DNA of 64,000 bases from Flaccisagitta enflata. Taxonomy: Eukaryota; Chaetognatha; Sagittoidea; Aphragmophora. The stretch spans positions 9,796,001 to 9,860,000 of the forward strand of contig OZ231127.1 of the NCBI GenBank assembly GCA_965153355.1, in the 5' to 3' direction. A program made the translations under genes and the position numbers. Positions 23,719 through 37,020 of the stretch are shown one piece after another. Every line of letters starts with the position of its first letter. Positions within the stretch are counted from its first letter, which is position 1. Below the pieces are notes generated by a model. It saw nothing but the letters and a program-made list of their open reading frames with translations, had not been told where the DNA came from and did no database searches.

Positions 23719-23893
23719 TTAGTCGCGGACACGCGACTCTACACCTTGCCTTGTCGGTCGGTAGGTCGGTCGGTAGGTCGGTCGGTAGGTCGGTCGGTAG
23801 GTCACATTTTTGAATTACGAGCGGTTTCGGCATTACAGCTCCTGCCCAACCGTCCGCGACTGGATTGCCGTGTATCCGGCCTTGTTCATTTCC
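23719..23893 (+). mobile_element. H-family element, complete, plus orientation
   Basis: Hairpin AGTCGCGGACACGCGACT, CTACACCTTGCCTTGTC, then an unusually regular GGTCGGTCGGTA core (four 12-bp units at 23752-23803). It then runs through CAGCTCCTGCCCAACC and GTCCGCGACTGGATTG to CCGTGTATCCGGCCTTG. The 12-bp higher-order core is specific to this copy. Confidence 0.88.
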
Positions 23894-24024
23894 TATTTCA
23901 GATTTTTATTCTTCTTTATGTTTTTTTTTTTTTTTATGTCCCTTTTTTTACTTCTTTTTGATTCAGTGGATGGCTTTATTAATTCATCGACAAAGGTTGC
24001 AGAATCGATGCAGGGAGTATCCAC

Positions 24025-24126
<102 letters not shown>

Positions 24127-24309
24127 TGACAGGCAGAGATAAAGACTATTTCTAAAGAAGAGTCAAATGCAACAGTGAACAAGAACATGAATGAGGAATG
24201 CAGGACTTAGTCTGAAAACAAAAACAGAGAAAGAGTGACAAACTGACAGAACTACGACCTTCACGCGGCCAAAATTAATCCCCTTATCAACTCCTGTGCA
24301 TTCAAACAG

Positions 24310-24316
24310 TGAGAGA

Positions 24317-24404
<88 letters not shown>

Positions 24405-24408
24405 GACA
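24310..24408. repeat. (GA)n then (GACA)n compound array
   Basis: GA repeat to 24388 followed by four GACA units. Confidence 0.94.
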
Positions 24409-24624
24409 GATTAAAGACACAAACACAGACAGAAAAACAGATGGATGGACGTGAAGAGATAGACAAACCAAGAATGTAATAAGATGTGAAAAAATGAAAA
24501 AGATAGACAGACATACTGATAATGATATACAAGTTTAAAACAAAGACCGACAGACCCACCCCTAACTCTTGTGCTTGTCTTAACAGGAACCTAGGTGGCA
24601 GGTGAATTTGTCAGTAATGATTAT

Positions 24625-24830
24625 AACATAGCCAGATACATGTCTACCCCAGTCGCGTGCCAGTTGACAAGGGCTGTATTTGAGGTCACTATAGCATTTG
24701 GGCAAGAGCAGTCAGGCCATAGACTGCAAAAAACAATACCAGTAAAATGGGACAGACCAACTGATGGATGTATGGATAGATAAAGCAGGGTATAAAGTGT
24801 CATAGCATACAACTGAAAATATAAATAAAG
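24625..24830 (-). mobile_element. H-family element, diverged, minus orientation
   Basis: Contains CCAGATACATGTCTACCCC, AGTCGCGTGCCAGT, TTTGAGGTCACTATAGCATT, TGGGCAAGAGCAGT and GACAGACCAACTGATGG. It ends GGGTATAAAGTGTCATAGC and CAACTGAAAATA. The order matches the family; the hairpin is decayed but the CTGA end remains. Confidence 0.7.
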
Positions 24831-25040
24831 ATGTTAGTGTCAGAATATGATCACAACTTCTTGTAGGATAATGATGATAATGATGATAATGATAATGAAG
24901 ATGCCATATGTGTAAACTATAAAGAAACTGACTGAAAAGAGAAAAACGCTTTCAAGGACACAGTTTTTTTATGAGGAATGACACGGCATGAAAATGTGAA
25001 AGAATTGAATCTCCTTATGTTCCGAGGAAGAAGAGACAGA

Positions 25041-25042
<2 letters not shown>

Positions 25043-25132
<90 letters not shown>
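25043..25132. repeat. (GA)n microsatellite
   Basis: 90-bp GA array. Confidence 0.97.
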
Positions 25133-25137
<5 letters not shown>

Positions 25138-25479
25138 ATAAGGGGAAAGAAAAAAAAAGTGGTGCCATCGTCACCATTGGCAACGCGGCACAGCCGGTAT
25201 GACTTTTGCGGCTGTGCACTATGAGCCAACAATCCCAAAACAATAACAAAGAACCATTTTTGATGGAATGAATTTATGGTTGCTTTTTATATTCAAGTAT
25301 AAAAAGATTGAGCCTGTAAAAAATTGCATCATTTGTGAAGCTCTAACCTATTGTGTGATATCTCATTGAGTTCATTTTAAAATTTTGCATTACCTTGGAC
25401 TCCAAATATGATATTATATCTAATTATGCAATCAACAACTCATAAATAAAGGACCCCATCATTAAGCTGTCAGCTGATA

Positions 25480-25935
25480 GTATGTGTTGCATTGGGTTAG
25501 GCTCAAACCATAATACATCAGGTTTAGCTCTAATACCATGGTGCAATGTCATGCAAATTGGACCATGTTGCAATAGGTTTGGCTTTAAGATTGATGCCAT
25601 TTCTCATCAGAGTGTGATGTCTTGTCAGGCTTGGCTCTGAATCTATAGTGCATGCAGCATCAAGTTCAGCTCAGTGATTATTACGCAATATCGCATTGGG
25701 TTTAACCTTAAAACCATAGTGCAATGTCGCATTGGATTTAGGCCTCAGACCATAGTGCGGTGTAGTTTTTGGATTTAAGCCTCAGACCATAGTGCGATGT
25801 TGCATTGGATTTAAGCCTGAAACCATGATGCGGTGTTGCATTGGATTTAAGCCTCAAACCATAGTGCGGTATTGCATTGGATTTAAGCCTCAGACCATAG
25901 TGCGATGTCGCGTCGGGTTCGGCTCTGAGCCGGTC
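25480..25935. repeat. ~40-50-bp tandem repeat (CATAGTGCGATGTCGCATTG)
   Basis: About ten units reading ACCATAGTGC-ATGT-GCATTGG-TTTAAGCCTCAG. Units become more regular toward 25930, so expansion was most recent at the right end. A 74-codon plus frame with Cys-Ile-Gly-Phe-Lys-Pro repeats is a by-product. Confidence 0.88.
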
Positions 25936-26049
25936 ACGAGGAGAAGGCGCATCATCACTGAGCCATCGTCACATAGAAACACAAAGAGAACGATGGAAGA
26001 TTCCTTTAGCCAATAAGGCGAGATGGAAGAGAAACTGGCTAATTGAGGA

Positions 26050-26082
<33 letters not shown>

Positions 26083-26238
26083 CAATTCTTTTTGCTTTAT
26101 TTCATAGTTTATCTCATCATTTATCTCAAAGTCCAGTCATATCCTAATGTTATGAACGCATACACTGATGATTTGACAATTATGAAAAAACACACAAACT
26201 GGACACTGGACAGTGTATAAATGGTAAGATATTCAATT

Positions 26239-26272
<34 letters not shown>

Positions 26273-26348
26273 CTTACGCGTCAGCGAGCGTACAATTCTA
26301 TGGATTGACACCACGAGAGACAACGACAATGACGGGCGTAACCATATC

Positions 26349-26429
<81 letters not shown>
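26050..26429. repeat. Three CT/GA arrays
   Basis: (CT)n at 26050-26076 and 26240-26269, and (GA)n at 26354-26429. The CT and GA arrays on one strand could pair as a stem of about 30 bp. Confidence 0.94.
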
Positions 26430-26432
<3 letters not shown>

Positions 26433-28678
26433 AATGACGAGTGATAAAGACGGATAGGACAGTGAGACAGACAGACAGATAAACTAAAAGTAAAAGACAG
26501 AGACAGATGAAAATACTTGCAAAAGTGATATAAGGCTTTTAGATGCAGTTAAGTCGAAACAAGCGTAATACCATCGTCTCTCTATCAATATCATCTTTGG
26601 ATCTAAAATGGAAAAAAGAGTCCTCCATCAATACACAACATCATCTGGTAAAGAAAAAGATGGCATACTGATGTTTGAGAATACATTTACTACACAAGTA
26701 AAAGTACTTTACTTTTTGCGTGTGCGTGATTAGGATTCTGGGGAATTTAGCCCATAAAACATCAAACATAAAATGGCCCACCGAAAATCCTCCTTATGAG
26801 GTAAATTTGGTAATAGTACATATAAAGATAAAACTAAATACCAAAAAAACAATCATACGAAACAAATACAAAGACAAAGACAAAGACAAAGACAAAGACA
26901 ATGACAAAGGGGATAAAATTGCTGTAGAAGCAATTATTCGCGAATCGATGAATGTCACCAAAGTTGTCAAAAAAAAGACACAAGATATTGCCAACAACAA
27001 ATGATATATACAAAAAAAGAAATGATTGACAGTCTTTGGGCAACATGACGTTCTTTGACAATGATAAACATCCTGAACAAGCAAATACGACAAAAAGGTC
27101 AGACGACCATTTCAATTACTACAGAACTATTATCTGAACATCTGTACTTTGATATAAAACAAAATGTAAACAAACCAACAAACACACATTGAAAAAATGC
27201 AAATTTGCGGTACAGTTCATAGGACGAGAAAAAAAAACTGAGCTCGTGGTTTAAATCTGTTGCTCTTATGAAGAACGATGATTGTGATTATGATTAAGAC
27301 GAAATTTTTTGTACAAAGATTGATCGATTTTTTTAATAAAAGTCGACGCATTAATAAATTCGTTCTTTGATTGACAAAAAAAAAGCATTTAGACGATTGT
27401 GCAAGAGAGATAAGATTAAAACGTTTAAAAAACAGTTTTTAGTTCAAGCTGTTTTGTGAAAAAAAAGGTGTTTTGTTTTTAACGAATTACGAGTGTGACA
27501 GGACAAAGAAATCGAGCAGTTGAGTGGTGCGTGTTTTCATTAATGAGTGCTCATTTGTGTTTATTTCTTTTTCTGTGTATGTATGTGTGTGCTTGACATG
27601 ACTGACATTTGACAATTGTGCGATAAAAAGACTGTGCAAAATCAACTACCAGATAATCAAAAGCACGCGCGCAAAAAAAAAAAAAAAAAAAAAAACATTT
27701 AGAAATAATATGTACACAATGCGCAGAATAAAATGACTACTTGTTCAATTTTCATAGATAGAACGATATAGCAATACAAACTCTATAATTGTAACACAGA
27801 TCTCTATAATTGCAACTTAGATCTTTGTTTAGAACAACTTCGTTTAGAATAAATTGCCGCTAAAACTTATGATGCCTCAGTAATCGTAAGACCCACTGCA
27901 TTGTGTATGATTTTGACTTTTTTTTGTAAAACTTTTAAAGGTCGCTTTATCTTCACGAACGTGCTTTGATCACTCTATCAAATATGATTAACAACATATC
28001 GACGTTTCTCTATCTACGCTTTTTCTTTCATTTTCATTCTTCTCATTTTGATTCTAGCTCTCCACATGGCAAAAGGCAAAACTAGAATCAACAAACTAAA
28101 AAAGAAAACCTTATAAACCGATTTTTTTCCTTTTTATTTTTCTCCGTACGCTAATCGAATTTGCACTTTGGATTATCACAGTTTTTTTTATATTTTGATA
28201 TGTTTTCCATTGGCCGATCCGATCCATAAGTTTTATAAAATATATATTTCATCGATAATATTGATCATTGAACGATTAGTTTATCCTTTCATCGTATGTA
28301 ACGGGATTCTAAGCTGCTTAAGTTAAGAACTCATCACTATAAGCCACATTGTCAGTCTGTTAGTACATTTTAAGTGTTAATATCATTGTTATCTTTTTTT
28401 ACATTTAGCATTTTACAGCTGCTATAGTAGCAGTGCCCAAAAACCTGTGGTCAGCATGCCAAACTTACAATTTTCATGTTTGCTTATCATTAGATTTACT
28501 CAGCTGTCATTATTCAAAAAAATTCCAGGGATATCCATTTTTTATATCATTCCCAAGCTGTCGATTATCGAAAATTGGCATTTCAATCGTCCTTTTTGCC
28601 ACAAGACATAACATAACATTTTTGCATATGCTTATTAAGGATCATTGATGGAAAACTGTCAGATGATGGATAATATAC
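26430..28678. other. No gene seen; long AT-rich stretch
   Basis: Contains a hexanucleotide run AAAGAC at about 26868-26908, a poly-A run at 27670-27693 and a near-duplicate CTCTATAATTGTAAC/CTCTATAATTGCAAC pair at 27780-27820. Frames are all under 100 codons and Lys/Asn-rich. No RNA gene or transposon end was recognised. Confidence 0.5.
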
Positions 28679-28680
28679 TA

Positions 28681-29462
28681 CAGTTAAACCTCGTTATAAC
28701 TGATCAAACAGTAATGGAAATCCAAATATAACCGATTTAAAAACTTGGTCCCTAAATTTTAATTTCTTTTGATCTCTTTAAACGGATATCCGGCTATAGT
28801 GAATACTAACTAGGAAATAATTATGGAATCAACTTCTAGTATAGATATCTTGGCTTCTTAAAATGCTAAATAACTTTTTTAAAAAAGCAAATTAATCTAC
28901 GTCAAAAAATCTTCCAGATGAGTCCAATCTGGTCTCTGTAGCTCAAACCGTTTAGAAATGACGGACAAAAGAGTGAAAACTTTCATTTTCAAAATGGTCG
29001 GAAAAAAATGAAAATGATTGAACAAAGAAATTAAGGTTATCTTAAATTGGAGATATCTCCGCTTCTGGAAAGACGAATAACTTTTTTCAAAAAAGCAAAT
29101 TAATCTACATCTAAAAATCATCCAGATGAGCGCAATTTGGTTTCTGTGGCTTTAACTGTTTAGAAATGACAAGCGAAACTATGGAAACTCTCCATTAGAT
29201 AATTAACTGGCAATAACCGCTCACAGATAGCAGAACAAGACCCTACTAAACTGTGTGAAAGTCTTTATCAACCACCTCCCAGCTAAAAAACTGAAGGTAT
29301 TAGTTAACAAAAATGTCACATGAAGTGCTTATACGACCATTATCATGGTTTGAATAGAATTTGGTTAATAAAACAAATCGCAACCTTTTTGATTCCATAA
29401 TTATTTCCTAGATAGTAGGATATATCAATCCCTTGATTTCCGTTTTTGCGGGGTTTAACTTT
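28681..29462. mobile_element. Possible 782-bp MITE-like element
   Basis: Begins CAGTTAAACCTCGTTATAAC next to TA (28679-28680). About 780 bp later a reverse-complement relative of the MITE end occurs (CGGGGTTTAAC at 29451-29461). Interior DNA contains two copies of the F repeat, so another repeat may have inserted into an old MITE. The right flanking TA is not exact. Confidence 0.4.
28850..29180. repeat. F-family repeat, two direct copies
   Basis: Copy 1 about 28850-28965 and copy 2 about 29050-29175. Each runs ATATCT, AATAACTTTTTT, AAAAAAGCAAATTAATCTAC, CCAGATGAG, CAATCTGGTCTCTGTAGCT, GTTTAGAAATGAC. Related motifs occur at 44975-45110, 48660-48760, 61200-61320 and 61540-61740. Confidence 0.75.
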
Positions 29463-29724
29463 TATCAGAGAAACGTCGATGAGTTGTATTTCATATTGGT
29501 AAGAAAACAAGATATATCTAGCAAATATATCTAACAACTATGGAGAGTAAAGACGAAAAAACCGCAAATTCAATGCGGAACTACGAGAAAAGCGAGTGAG
29601 GGTGGGGTGGGGGGGGGTTTAGGTTTCAACGACTTACCTGATTTACAATTGTATCCTCGGTTCGGCCTATGGCCTGCAGCCACCTCTCGCGAAGTATCGG
29701 CGGTTTCTTGGGAACTCTGTTTTG

Positions 29725-29862
<138 letters not shown>

Positions 29863-29989
29863 GGTTTCTAATTACTCGTTCTTTTTGGAATTCTAAATAC
29901 AACCATGTAAAAGATCGAAAGAACGAGTAAAACACTTTCCGGCTCCTAGGATCTACGACCTTGATGGAGATAACAGTCATAACACATCA

Positions 29990-30268
29990 ACACAACGACA
30001 ACGTTAACAACACAACAGAACAACAACAGCACAAACAATAACAACAACCGAAACAACAGCCCCAACAACGCCTTAAACGACAACGTCATCAACAATATCA
30101 ATAACAACAAGAATCACAACATCAAACGCATCAATAATAGCAATGACAACAACAAGCGCAGCAGCAAGAGCAACAAAAAGAAGCACAACAACAGATAGCA
30201 CAACACCAAATACAACAACGACAGGAACGACAACAACGACAAAGACAACAACGACAACGACAACAACG

Positions 30269-30308
<40 letters not shown>

Positions 30309-30322
30309 CGACAACGACAACG

Positions 30323-30371
<49 letters not shown>

Positions 30372-30379
30372 CGACAACG

Positions 30380-30437
<58 letters not shown>
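29990..30437. repeat. Degenerate-to-pure (CAA)n array with CGA interruptions
   Basis: From 29990 CAA units are scrambled with other triplets and become regular after 30270. Groups of ACGACAACGACAACG interrupt at 30300-30320 and 30370-30380. The 226-codon poly-Thr plus frame and 107-codon poly-Leu minus frame are artefacts. Confidence 0.95.
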
Positions 30438-30439
30438 CT

Positions 30440-31457
30440 TCCCTACCTGTAGAAATGGCGGTTGTCGTCGGCTCCCCTGTATCTAGATCTGAACTTGCAA
30501 TTGGGGAATCCGCATGTCGTTGGCATGATGAAGTCGGTCGCGGGATTCGAACCGAGAACCTAAAACAGGCTCTCGGAGACGAAGATGGGTGGGAATCGAG
30601 GAGAAGGAGGAGGACGTGGAGGAGTAGGCGAATGAGGATGCGGTTAAGATGCGGCAGAACGACGTCGTCTTCGTCGATACGGAAGATTTCGTCGTCGTCG
30701 TCGTCGTCGACGGAGATGCGAGTTGACGAACGGGTGCAGCAACCTGATGTGGTCGAGAGGTTTGAGGAGGGGGCAGATGTTGGGAATCATGGACGGAAGT
30801 GTTGGAAGGATTGGTGGTTGTAGCGGAAAGTGTGTGATGAAGAGGATAGTAGAGTAGGTGGGTGGGTGGATAGATTGGGGTGGTAAGGTGGAGGAAGAGG
30901 CGTTGGTGATATGGTTGAGATGGGAGTCGGGTGGGAAAAAGAGGGAAAGAACTGGTAAGCCTCAGGTAGTTGTTGAATCCGTTGCTCAATTGCTTTATTG
31001 CTTTATTCTGTCTATTATTCATCTTTATTCTTTCAATTATCACTCCTTAATCATGATACACTAAAAAAAAAGCAGATTGTCGAGTACGTTGGCATTGCCA
31101 TATACGTATCATTCTAGCTGTTGTCTCTTAATGGTGTTTTATCGTTTTTGACAATTCCCATTACGCACTTTCTGTTTTACAACTGTTTTCCATTAGCTAA
31201 TTCTGTTTGTACAATTGTTTTATCTGACACTGACTGTCTATTTACAAAGATATCTAGAGCATTGCCAAAATGGATGCAGCTTTAATGCTTTTTACTTTTT
31301 TTGCTTTCCTTTTCATTATTCGATCGCAAACTCATTTATGTAAATTAAGTTTTGTTGTGACCGAAAATGTTATCGTGTTTGACATGAAAGATCTTTCATG
31401 TTTTTGTGAAGCGATGAAGCAAAAACCTGAACAGACAAGCTCAATTGCGATAACGCA
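30440..31457. other. No supported gene; GC-richer patch
   Basis: 30440-30960 is richer in G and C than its surroundings and holds a 186-codon minus frame rich in Ser/Thr/Pro without recognised domains. On the minus strand at 30540-30575 a GGTTCGAATCC motif resembles a Pol III B box, but no tRNA fold was found. The rest is AT-rich with nothing recognised. Confidence 0.45.
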
Positions 31458-32222
31458 GTCGCTGAGATAGGAACAGTAGCAGAGACAGAAACAGGAGCAG
31501 AGACAGGAACAGGATGCAGGAGCAGAGACAGGAACAAGATGCAGGAGCAGAGACAGGAACGGAGACAGGAACCGGATGCAGGAGCAGAGACAGGAACAGG
31601 AACTGAGACAGGAACAGTAGCAGAGACAGGAACAGGATGCAGGAGCAGAGACAGGAACAGGAACAGAGACAGCAATAGTAGAAGAGACAGGAACATGTAC
31701 AGAGACAGAAACAGGAGCAGAGACAGGAACAGGATGAAGGAGCAGAGACAGGAATAGGAACAGAGACAGGAACAGGTACAGAGACAGGAACAGGAGCGGA
31801 GACTGGGACAGGAGCGGAGACAGGAACAGGAGCAGAGACAGAAACAGGAACAGAGACAGGAACAGGAACGGAGACAGGAACAGGATGCAGGAGCAAAGAC
31901 AGGAACAGAAACAGAGACAGGAACAGGATGCAGGAGCAGAGACAGGAACAGGAACAGGAACGGAGATAGGAACAGGATGCAGGAGCAGAGACAGGAACAG
32001 AAACAGAGACAGGAACAGGATGCAGGCGCAGAGACAGGAACAGGAACAGAGACAGGAATAGAAGAAGAGACAGGAACAGGAGGAGAGACAGGAACAGGAT
32101 GCAGGAGCAGAGACAGGAATAGGAACAGAGACAGGAACAGGTACAGAGATAGGAACCGGAGCGGAGACTGGGACAGGAGCGGAGACAGGAACAGGAGCGG
32201 AGACTGGGACAGGAACAGGGAT
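31458..32222. repeat. Minisatellite with 6/18/24-bp periods (AGAGACAGGAACAGG)
   Basis: Units of AGAGACAGGAACAGGAGC alternate with longer GGATGCAGGAGC-containing units. Period is a multiple of 3, so two minus frames stay open for about 298 and 321 codons, giving Pro-Val-Ser-Ala and Cys-Leu-Cys-Ser repeats. Openness in more than one frame argues for a non-coding minisatellite. Confidence 0.9.
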
Positions 32223-32314
32223 TGACACGTTTATATTTATACACTACCAACTTGTGCAACCTTTCTTGTAACACAGAGGGAAGGATAGACACATAAGCAA
32301 ACGCCAACACACTG

Positions 32315-32317
<3 letters not shown>

Positions 32318-32407
<90 letters not shown>
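32318..32407. repeat. (CA)n microsatellite
   Basis: 90-bp CA array. Confidence 0.97.
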
Positions 32408-32409
<2 letters not shown>

Positions 32410-32674
32410 TGAAAGTCGTGCTTAGACAATCGCCGAAGGAAGCTCGAAAGTGAAGGATATCAAAGTTTGGCCGGCGAAAATTCGAAAAGGCGAAAGAAAA
32501 AAAAAAAAAAAGAAAAGAAATGAAAACAAAAAAAAGAACAGAAAAAAAGTGAAGTAGGAAAAAAATTGATAAAGAAAAAAAACCTTTAAAATTTCGAGAG
32601 AACCTTCAACTAGAAAGATGCAGTCTCAATTTAGATAAAAACTCGGTGGTAACATAACAGAAGAAAAGAATAAG

Positions 32675-32852
<178 letters not shown>

Positions 32853-33336
32853 AGAGACGCAAGTAGAGATCAGATATCTGCAGACCTTGAAAGAGAACTG
32901 AAGAGTTTTGAACCAAATTGAATCTAAATCGGCCTGAGGGGGGAAAATGAATAGAAAGACAAATAGTAAGAAAAAGAAAAAGAAAAGAAGTAAGAAATTC
33001 AAGAATATAAGGAATAAAAGAAAAAAAATTGTTACTACTTGGAAGTTTCCTGAACAATTCATTTAATCCAATTGTGTAAATCAATCCAATGACGGAGTTC
33101 AGTAAAAAGTCGGTGTTCTGAACCTGAAAACTTCTGAAGAAAAAACAAGGCCAAAAAAAGTTCAATAGAAGCGTCCTCTTAGGATTCTAAGACACAAAGA
33201 TACTAAGATAAAGATATCAAGATTAGGATATTACCCCCTCCTCCTACATAGAGAGACACAAAGAGTCACAAAGAGAAAAGAAGAGACACAAAGAGAAATG
33301 AAGAGAAAACCAAGAAAATCATGTTTACAAATTTTC
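32853..33336. other. No gene seen; A-rich
   Basis: A-rich DNA, with AAGATA and CACAAAGAG short repeats near 33190-33310. Confidence 0.5.
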
Positions 33337-33339
33337 CGG

Positions 33340-33403
33340 TTACGGATGGACGGACATACTTTCGGAAACAGCCTCTTATAGAGATGCGAGGACGCATCTA
33401 AAA
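33340..33403 (-). mobile_element. H-family remnant, AGATGCG-type stem
   Basis: GGATGGACGGACATAC, then CCTCTTATAG, then the perfect hairpin AGATGCG-AGGA-CGCATCT ending CTAAAA. Same stem class as 19045-19123 and 56268-56358. Confidence 0.75.
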
Positions 33404-33969
33404 ATCGAACGAAGCAGTATACTAACTGACAGTGCCATGTAAGGACTAAGGTAAACCAATACAAATGGCAAGTGGTTACTGTTGAATGTGTCTAACCACG
33501 ACCAACAGGCTGTCGTCAATACTTGGACATACGTGACGTACGTGAATCTGGGAACTGTCAAATTGACAGGACTTTGCAGCTAACACAATTCAGTAAAATT
33601 AAAATTAAAATTAAAAATCGTAATATATTGAACAGCTAGTGTTTTGCGGCTTACGTTGGACAAACGCATGTTCAGTATTTAGGCGGAAAAGGATCACTTG
33701 ACCAAGTATTAAGTGCCACAATTGCTGTCAAAACTCCTAAAACTTACCTAAATGAACAAGTAAACTTTATTACAGTGCTGAATTTTTCACTGTTTCATTC
33801 TGTTTCATGTAGTTCAGGATTACCCATCCTATTGGGCAAAAACTGCGCACTTCTGTTGTCAATTCACTCTCTGATACACTTCCCTGTAAGTATCTGTCAA
33901 ATTGCTATTTTCCTGCCCCTTAGGGTGCCTTAAATGCCTTGTGATGAAGGGCAATTCCTGGAAATTAAA
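33404..33969. other. No gene seen
   Basis: Unique-looking DNA with an ATTAAA triplication at 33598-33615. Confidence 0.5.
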
Positions 33970-34480
33970 ACATGGGGAATATCGCACTGCTGTCTGGGTG
34001 ATTGGTCAGGATGAGAAAAACATTACTCTTGGTTTTATTATAGATTTGGTACTCTGGCATGTTCACAATCACAGAACCAACTGGAAGAAAATCTTCCCTG
34101 GAGCGCTTTTTGAAAAAAATCAAATTTTCGCTTTATATGATGCATTGGCATCATATGATGCATTAGCATCATATCTCTATGATGCACTGGCATCATATGA
34201 TGCAATTGCATCATATGTAGCACACTAGTATTATATGATGCGTCAGCATCATATGATGCCTTTGCATCATACAATATACGATGCTAATGCATCATATGAT
34301 GCACATGCATCATGTTCGACCAAAATCTCATTTTTCTCAAAAAGCGCTCCATGAATGATTTTCCTCTGAACGGTTATTGAATTGCACAGACATGAGTATG
34401 ACATCACTGCAAAAAAACCTAGAGTAATGTCATTCTCATCCTGAATGGTCCCCTAGAAAGCAGTGATCGGCAACATTTTG
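33970..34480. repeat. Foldback element, ~150-bp arms around a palindromic array
   Basis: Left arm about 33970-34130 and right arm about 34320-34480. Matching blocks include GGTCAGGATGAGAAAAACATT against the reverse complement of AATGTCATTCTCATCCTGA, and GGAGCGCTTTTTGA against TCAAAAAGCGCTCC. The arms have drifted to perhaps 75-80%. The loop is the ATGATGC array. A 108-codon plus frame covers the left arm and loop but has no recognised domain. Confidence 0.85.
34136..34313. repeat. Array of nested palindromes (GCATCATATGATGC)
   Basis: About nine units of ATATGATGCATTGGCATC-like sequence. GCATCATATGATGC is a perfect 14-base palindrome, and the spacers TTGGCA, TTAGCA, CTGGCA and ATTGCA mostly pair too. 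The array can fold as one long cruciform or as a row of small hairpins. Confidence 0.9.
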
Positions 34481-34484
34481 ACAT

Positions 34485-35225
<741 letters not shown>

Positions 35226-35432
35226 AAGGATGAGGAAGAGAGGAAATTGCAGTTCGAGTTAATATTGATAAAGTCGCACGTGCTCTTTGAGCGCCATAAC
35301 TTACAAAGAAAGATTTGATTGACATTGAGTCGGAGAAAACAAAACATTAACTTTCTAGACTTTAAAATTACAATCAAAGTAAAACTGTGTTTAAAAATTT
35401 GTTGACCAAGCAAAGTCGATTTCATGATACAT

Positions 35433-36222
35433 TCACGCCAGAGGTGAGAGGGGGGGATGGTGGACCACAAAGTAATTTCATTTGATATCCACGCCAGAAG
35501 TTGGAGGGGGGATGGTGAACCACAAAGCAATTTTATATGATATCAACGCCAGAGGTGGGAGGGATGGTGGACCACAAAGCAATTTCATATGATGTCCTCG
35601 CCAGAGGTGGGAGGGGGGATGGTGGACCACAGAGCAATTTCATATGATGTCCACGCCAGAGGTGAGGGGGGGGAGAATGGTGGACCACAAAGCAATTTCA
35701 TATGATGTCCACGCCAGAGGTGGGGGGGGGGCGGAGAATGGTGGACCACAGAGCAATTTCATATGATATCCACGCCAGAGGTGGGAGGGGAATGGTGAAC
35801 CACAAGACAATTTCATATGATATCCACGCCAGAGGTGGGAGAGGAATGGTGAACCACAAGGCAATTTCATATGATACCCACGCCAGAGGGGGGGGGGAAG
35901 AATGGTGGAACACAAAACAATTTCATAAGATATCCATGCCAGAGGTGAGAGGGGAATGGTGGACCAAAAAGCAATTTCATATGATAACCAGTTTTAACCA
36001 CGCTAGAGGTGAGAGGGAGATGGCGGACCACAAAGCAATTTCATATGATATCCACGCCATAGTTGGGAGGGGAATGGTGAACCACAAAACAATTTCATAT
36101 GATATCAACGCCAGAGGTAGGAGGGAGGGATGGTGGACCACAACGCAATTTCATATGATGTCCACGCCAGAGGTGGGAGGGGGGGATGGTGGACCACAAG
36201 GCAATTTCATGTGATATTCACC
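35433..36222. repeat. ~56-bp minisatellite, 14 copies
   Basis: Units contain CACGCCAGAGGTGGGAGG, a variable G run, ATGGTGGACCACAAAGC and AATTTCATATGATATC. Unit length varies from 53 to about 65 bp mainly through the G run. Frames of 71-170 codons on both strands are by-products. Confidence 0.93.
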
Positions 36223-36382
36223 CCATCTTCATGAATCCAACATGAAACAACTATATAAACACTGTTTGCTAAACAGCTTCTAAAAATCCGACCAAACAAA
36301 ACAAGGCCAAGGGATGTTAACAACCTCCCGAAATCCTGCACCAATGATTTTCCTATTCTTTTTCTTATTCGTTTTTTTTTTG

Positions 36383-36760
36383 GCAGCGGCCCTGAAGAAG
36401 CCGATGACCTGTGCTTTCACTTTTGGGATTTTCTCTTTCCCACTATAAAATACTTATCTTTAAGGCTTACATTTTTACTTCAGAGCCCTCATATCAGGTC
36501 TCAGACCCTAGTCCATGTCTTTAACCAAATCATTGCTTTAGAGGCAAAGATCCTGGCCTGAAGCTCAAAATACAGCTAAAATGCCCAAAACTTCCTCTCC
36601 TTGTGGACCAAAACATAGATAAACATTCTTAATCCAAACCCCAGTGGCCAAAAACATAATGCCTCAATGTAAATCACAAGTCTTTTTAGGGCTATTGCCT
36701 CTCCCAATATCTTTTGTATGCTAATTCAAGAGCATTGGATACCGCTGACCATCTCAATAA
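36383..36760. repeat. R-family repeat, diverged copy
   Basis: Begins GGCAGCGGCCCTGAAGAAGC and CGATGACCTGTGC. It includes CATATCAGGTCTCAGACCC and ends AGCATTGGATACCGCTGACC. The same start and end motifs occur at 43770-43878, 40280-40794, 58570-58600 and 63905-64000. Confidence 0.6.
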
Positions 36761-36839
36761 TTTTGTATCTAAATTGTTTCTGTTGTTTTCATTTTGGTGA
36801 AACTCATCTTTCAGCTTTGAAACTGAATGAGTCATGATC

Positions 36840-37020
36840 AAGACTAAAGATTAAGAAGAATCATCGAAGCCGAGAGACAAAGAGAGAGACAGGAAAATCA
36901 AAACGATGATATCGAGATTGAGAGATAGAGAGATAGACAGAGGATTATAAGATATTATCGAGGCCAAGAGACAAAGAGAGAGACAGGAAAATTAAAAGGA
37001 TGGTATCGAGGTCGAGAAGC
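36840..37020. repeat. Direct repeat ATCGAGGCCGAGAGACAAAG
   Basis: Two copies about 110 bp apart of the block AGAGACAAAGAGAGAGACAG, GAAAATCAAAACGATG, ATATCGAG. Confidence 0.75.

Noticed and set aside
30530-30620. A tRNA gene on the minus strand
   Set aside because: The T stem pairs poorly, position 33 is not T, and no D arm or acceptor stem could be drawn.
30143-30823. 226-codon poly-Thr frame and the opposite poly-Leu frame
   Set aside because: Created by the CAA array; the downstream part has no recognised domain.
31332-32406. Two long overlapping minus-strand frames (298 and 321 codons) with Pro-Val-Ser-Ala repeats
   Set aside because: The minisatellite period is a multiple of 3, so several frames stay open together. 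No unique sequence, signal or domain supports translation.
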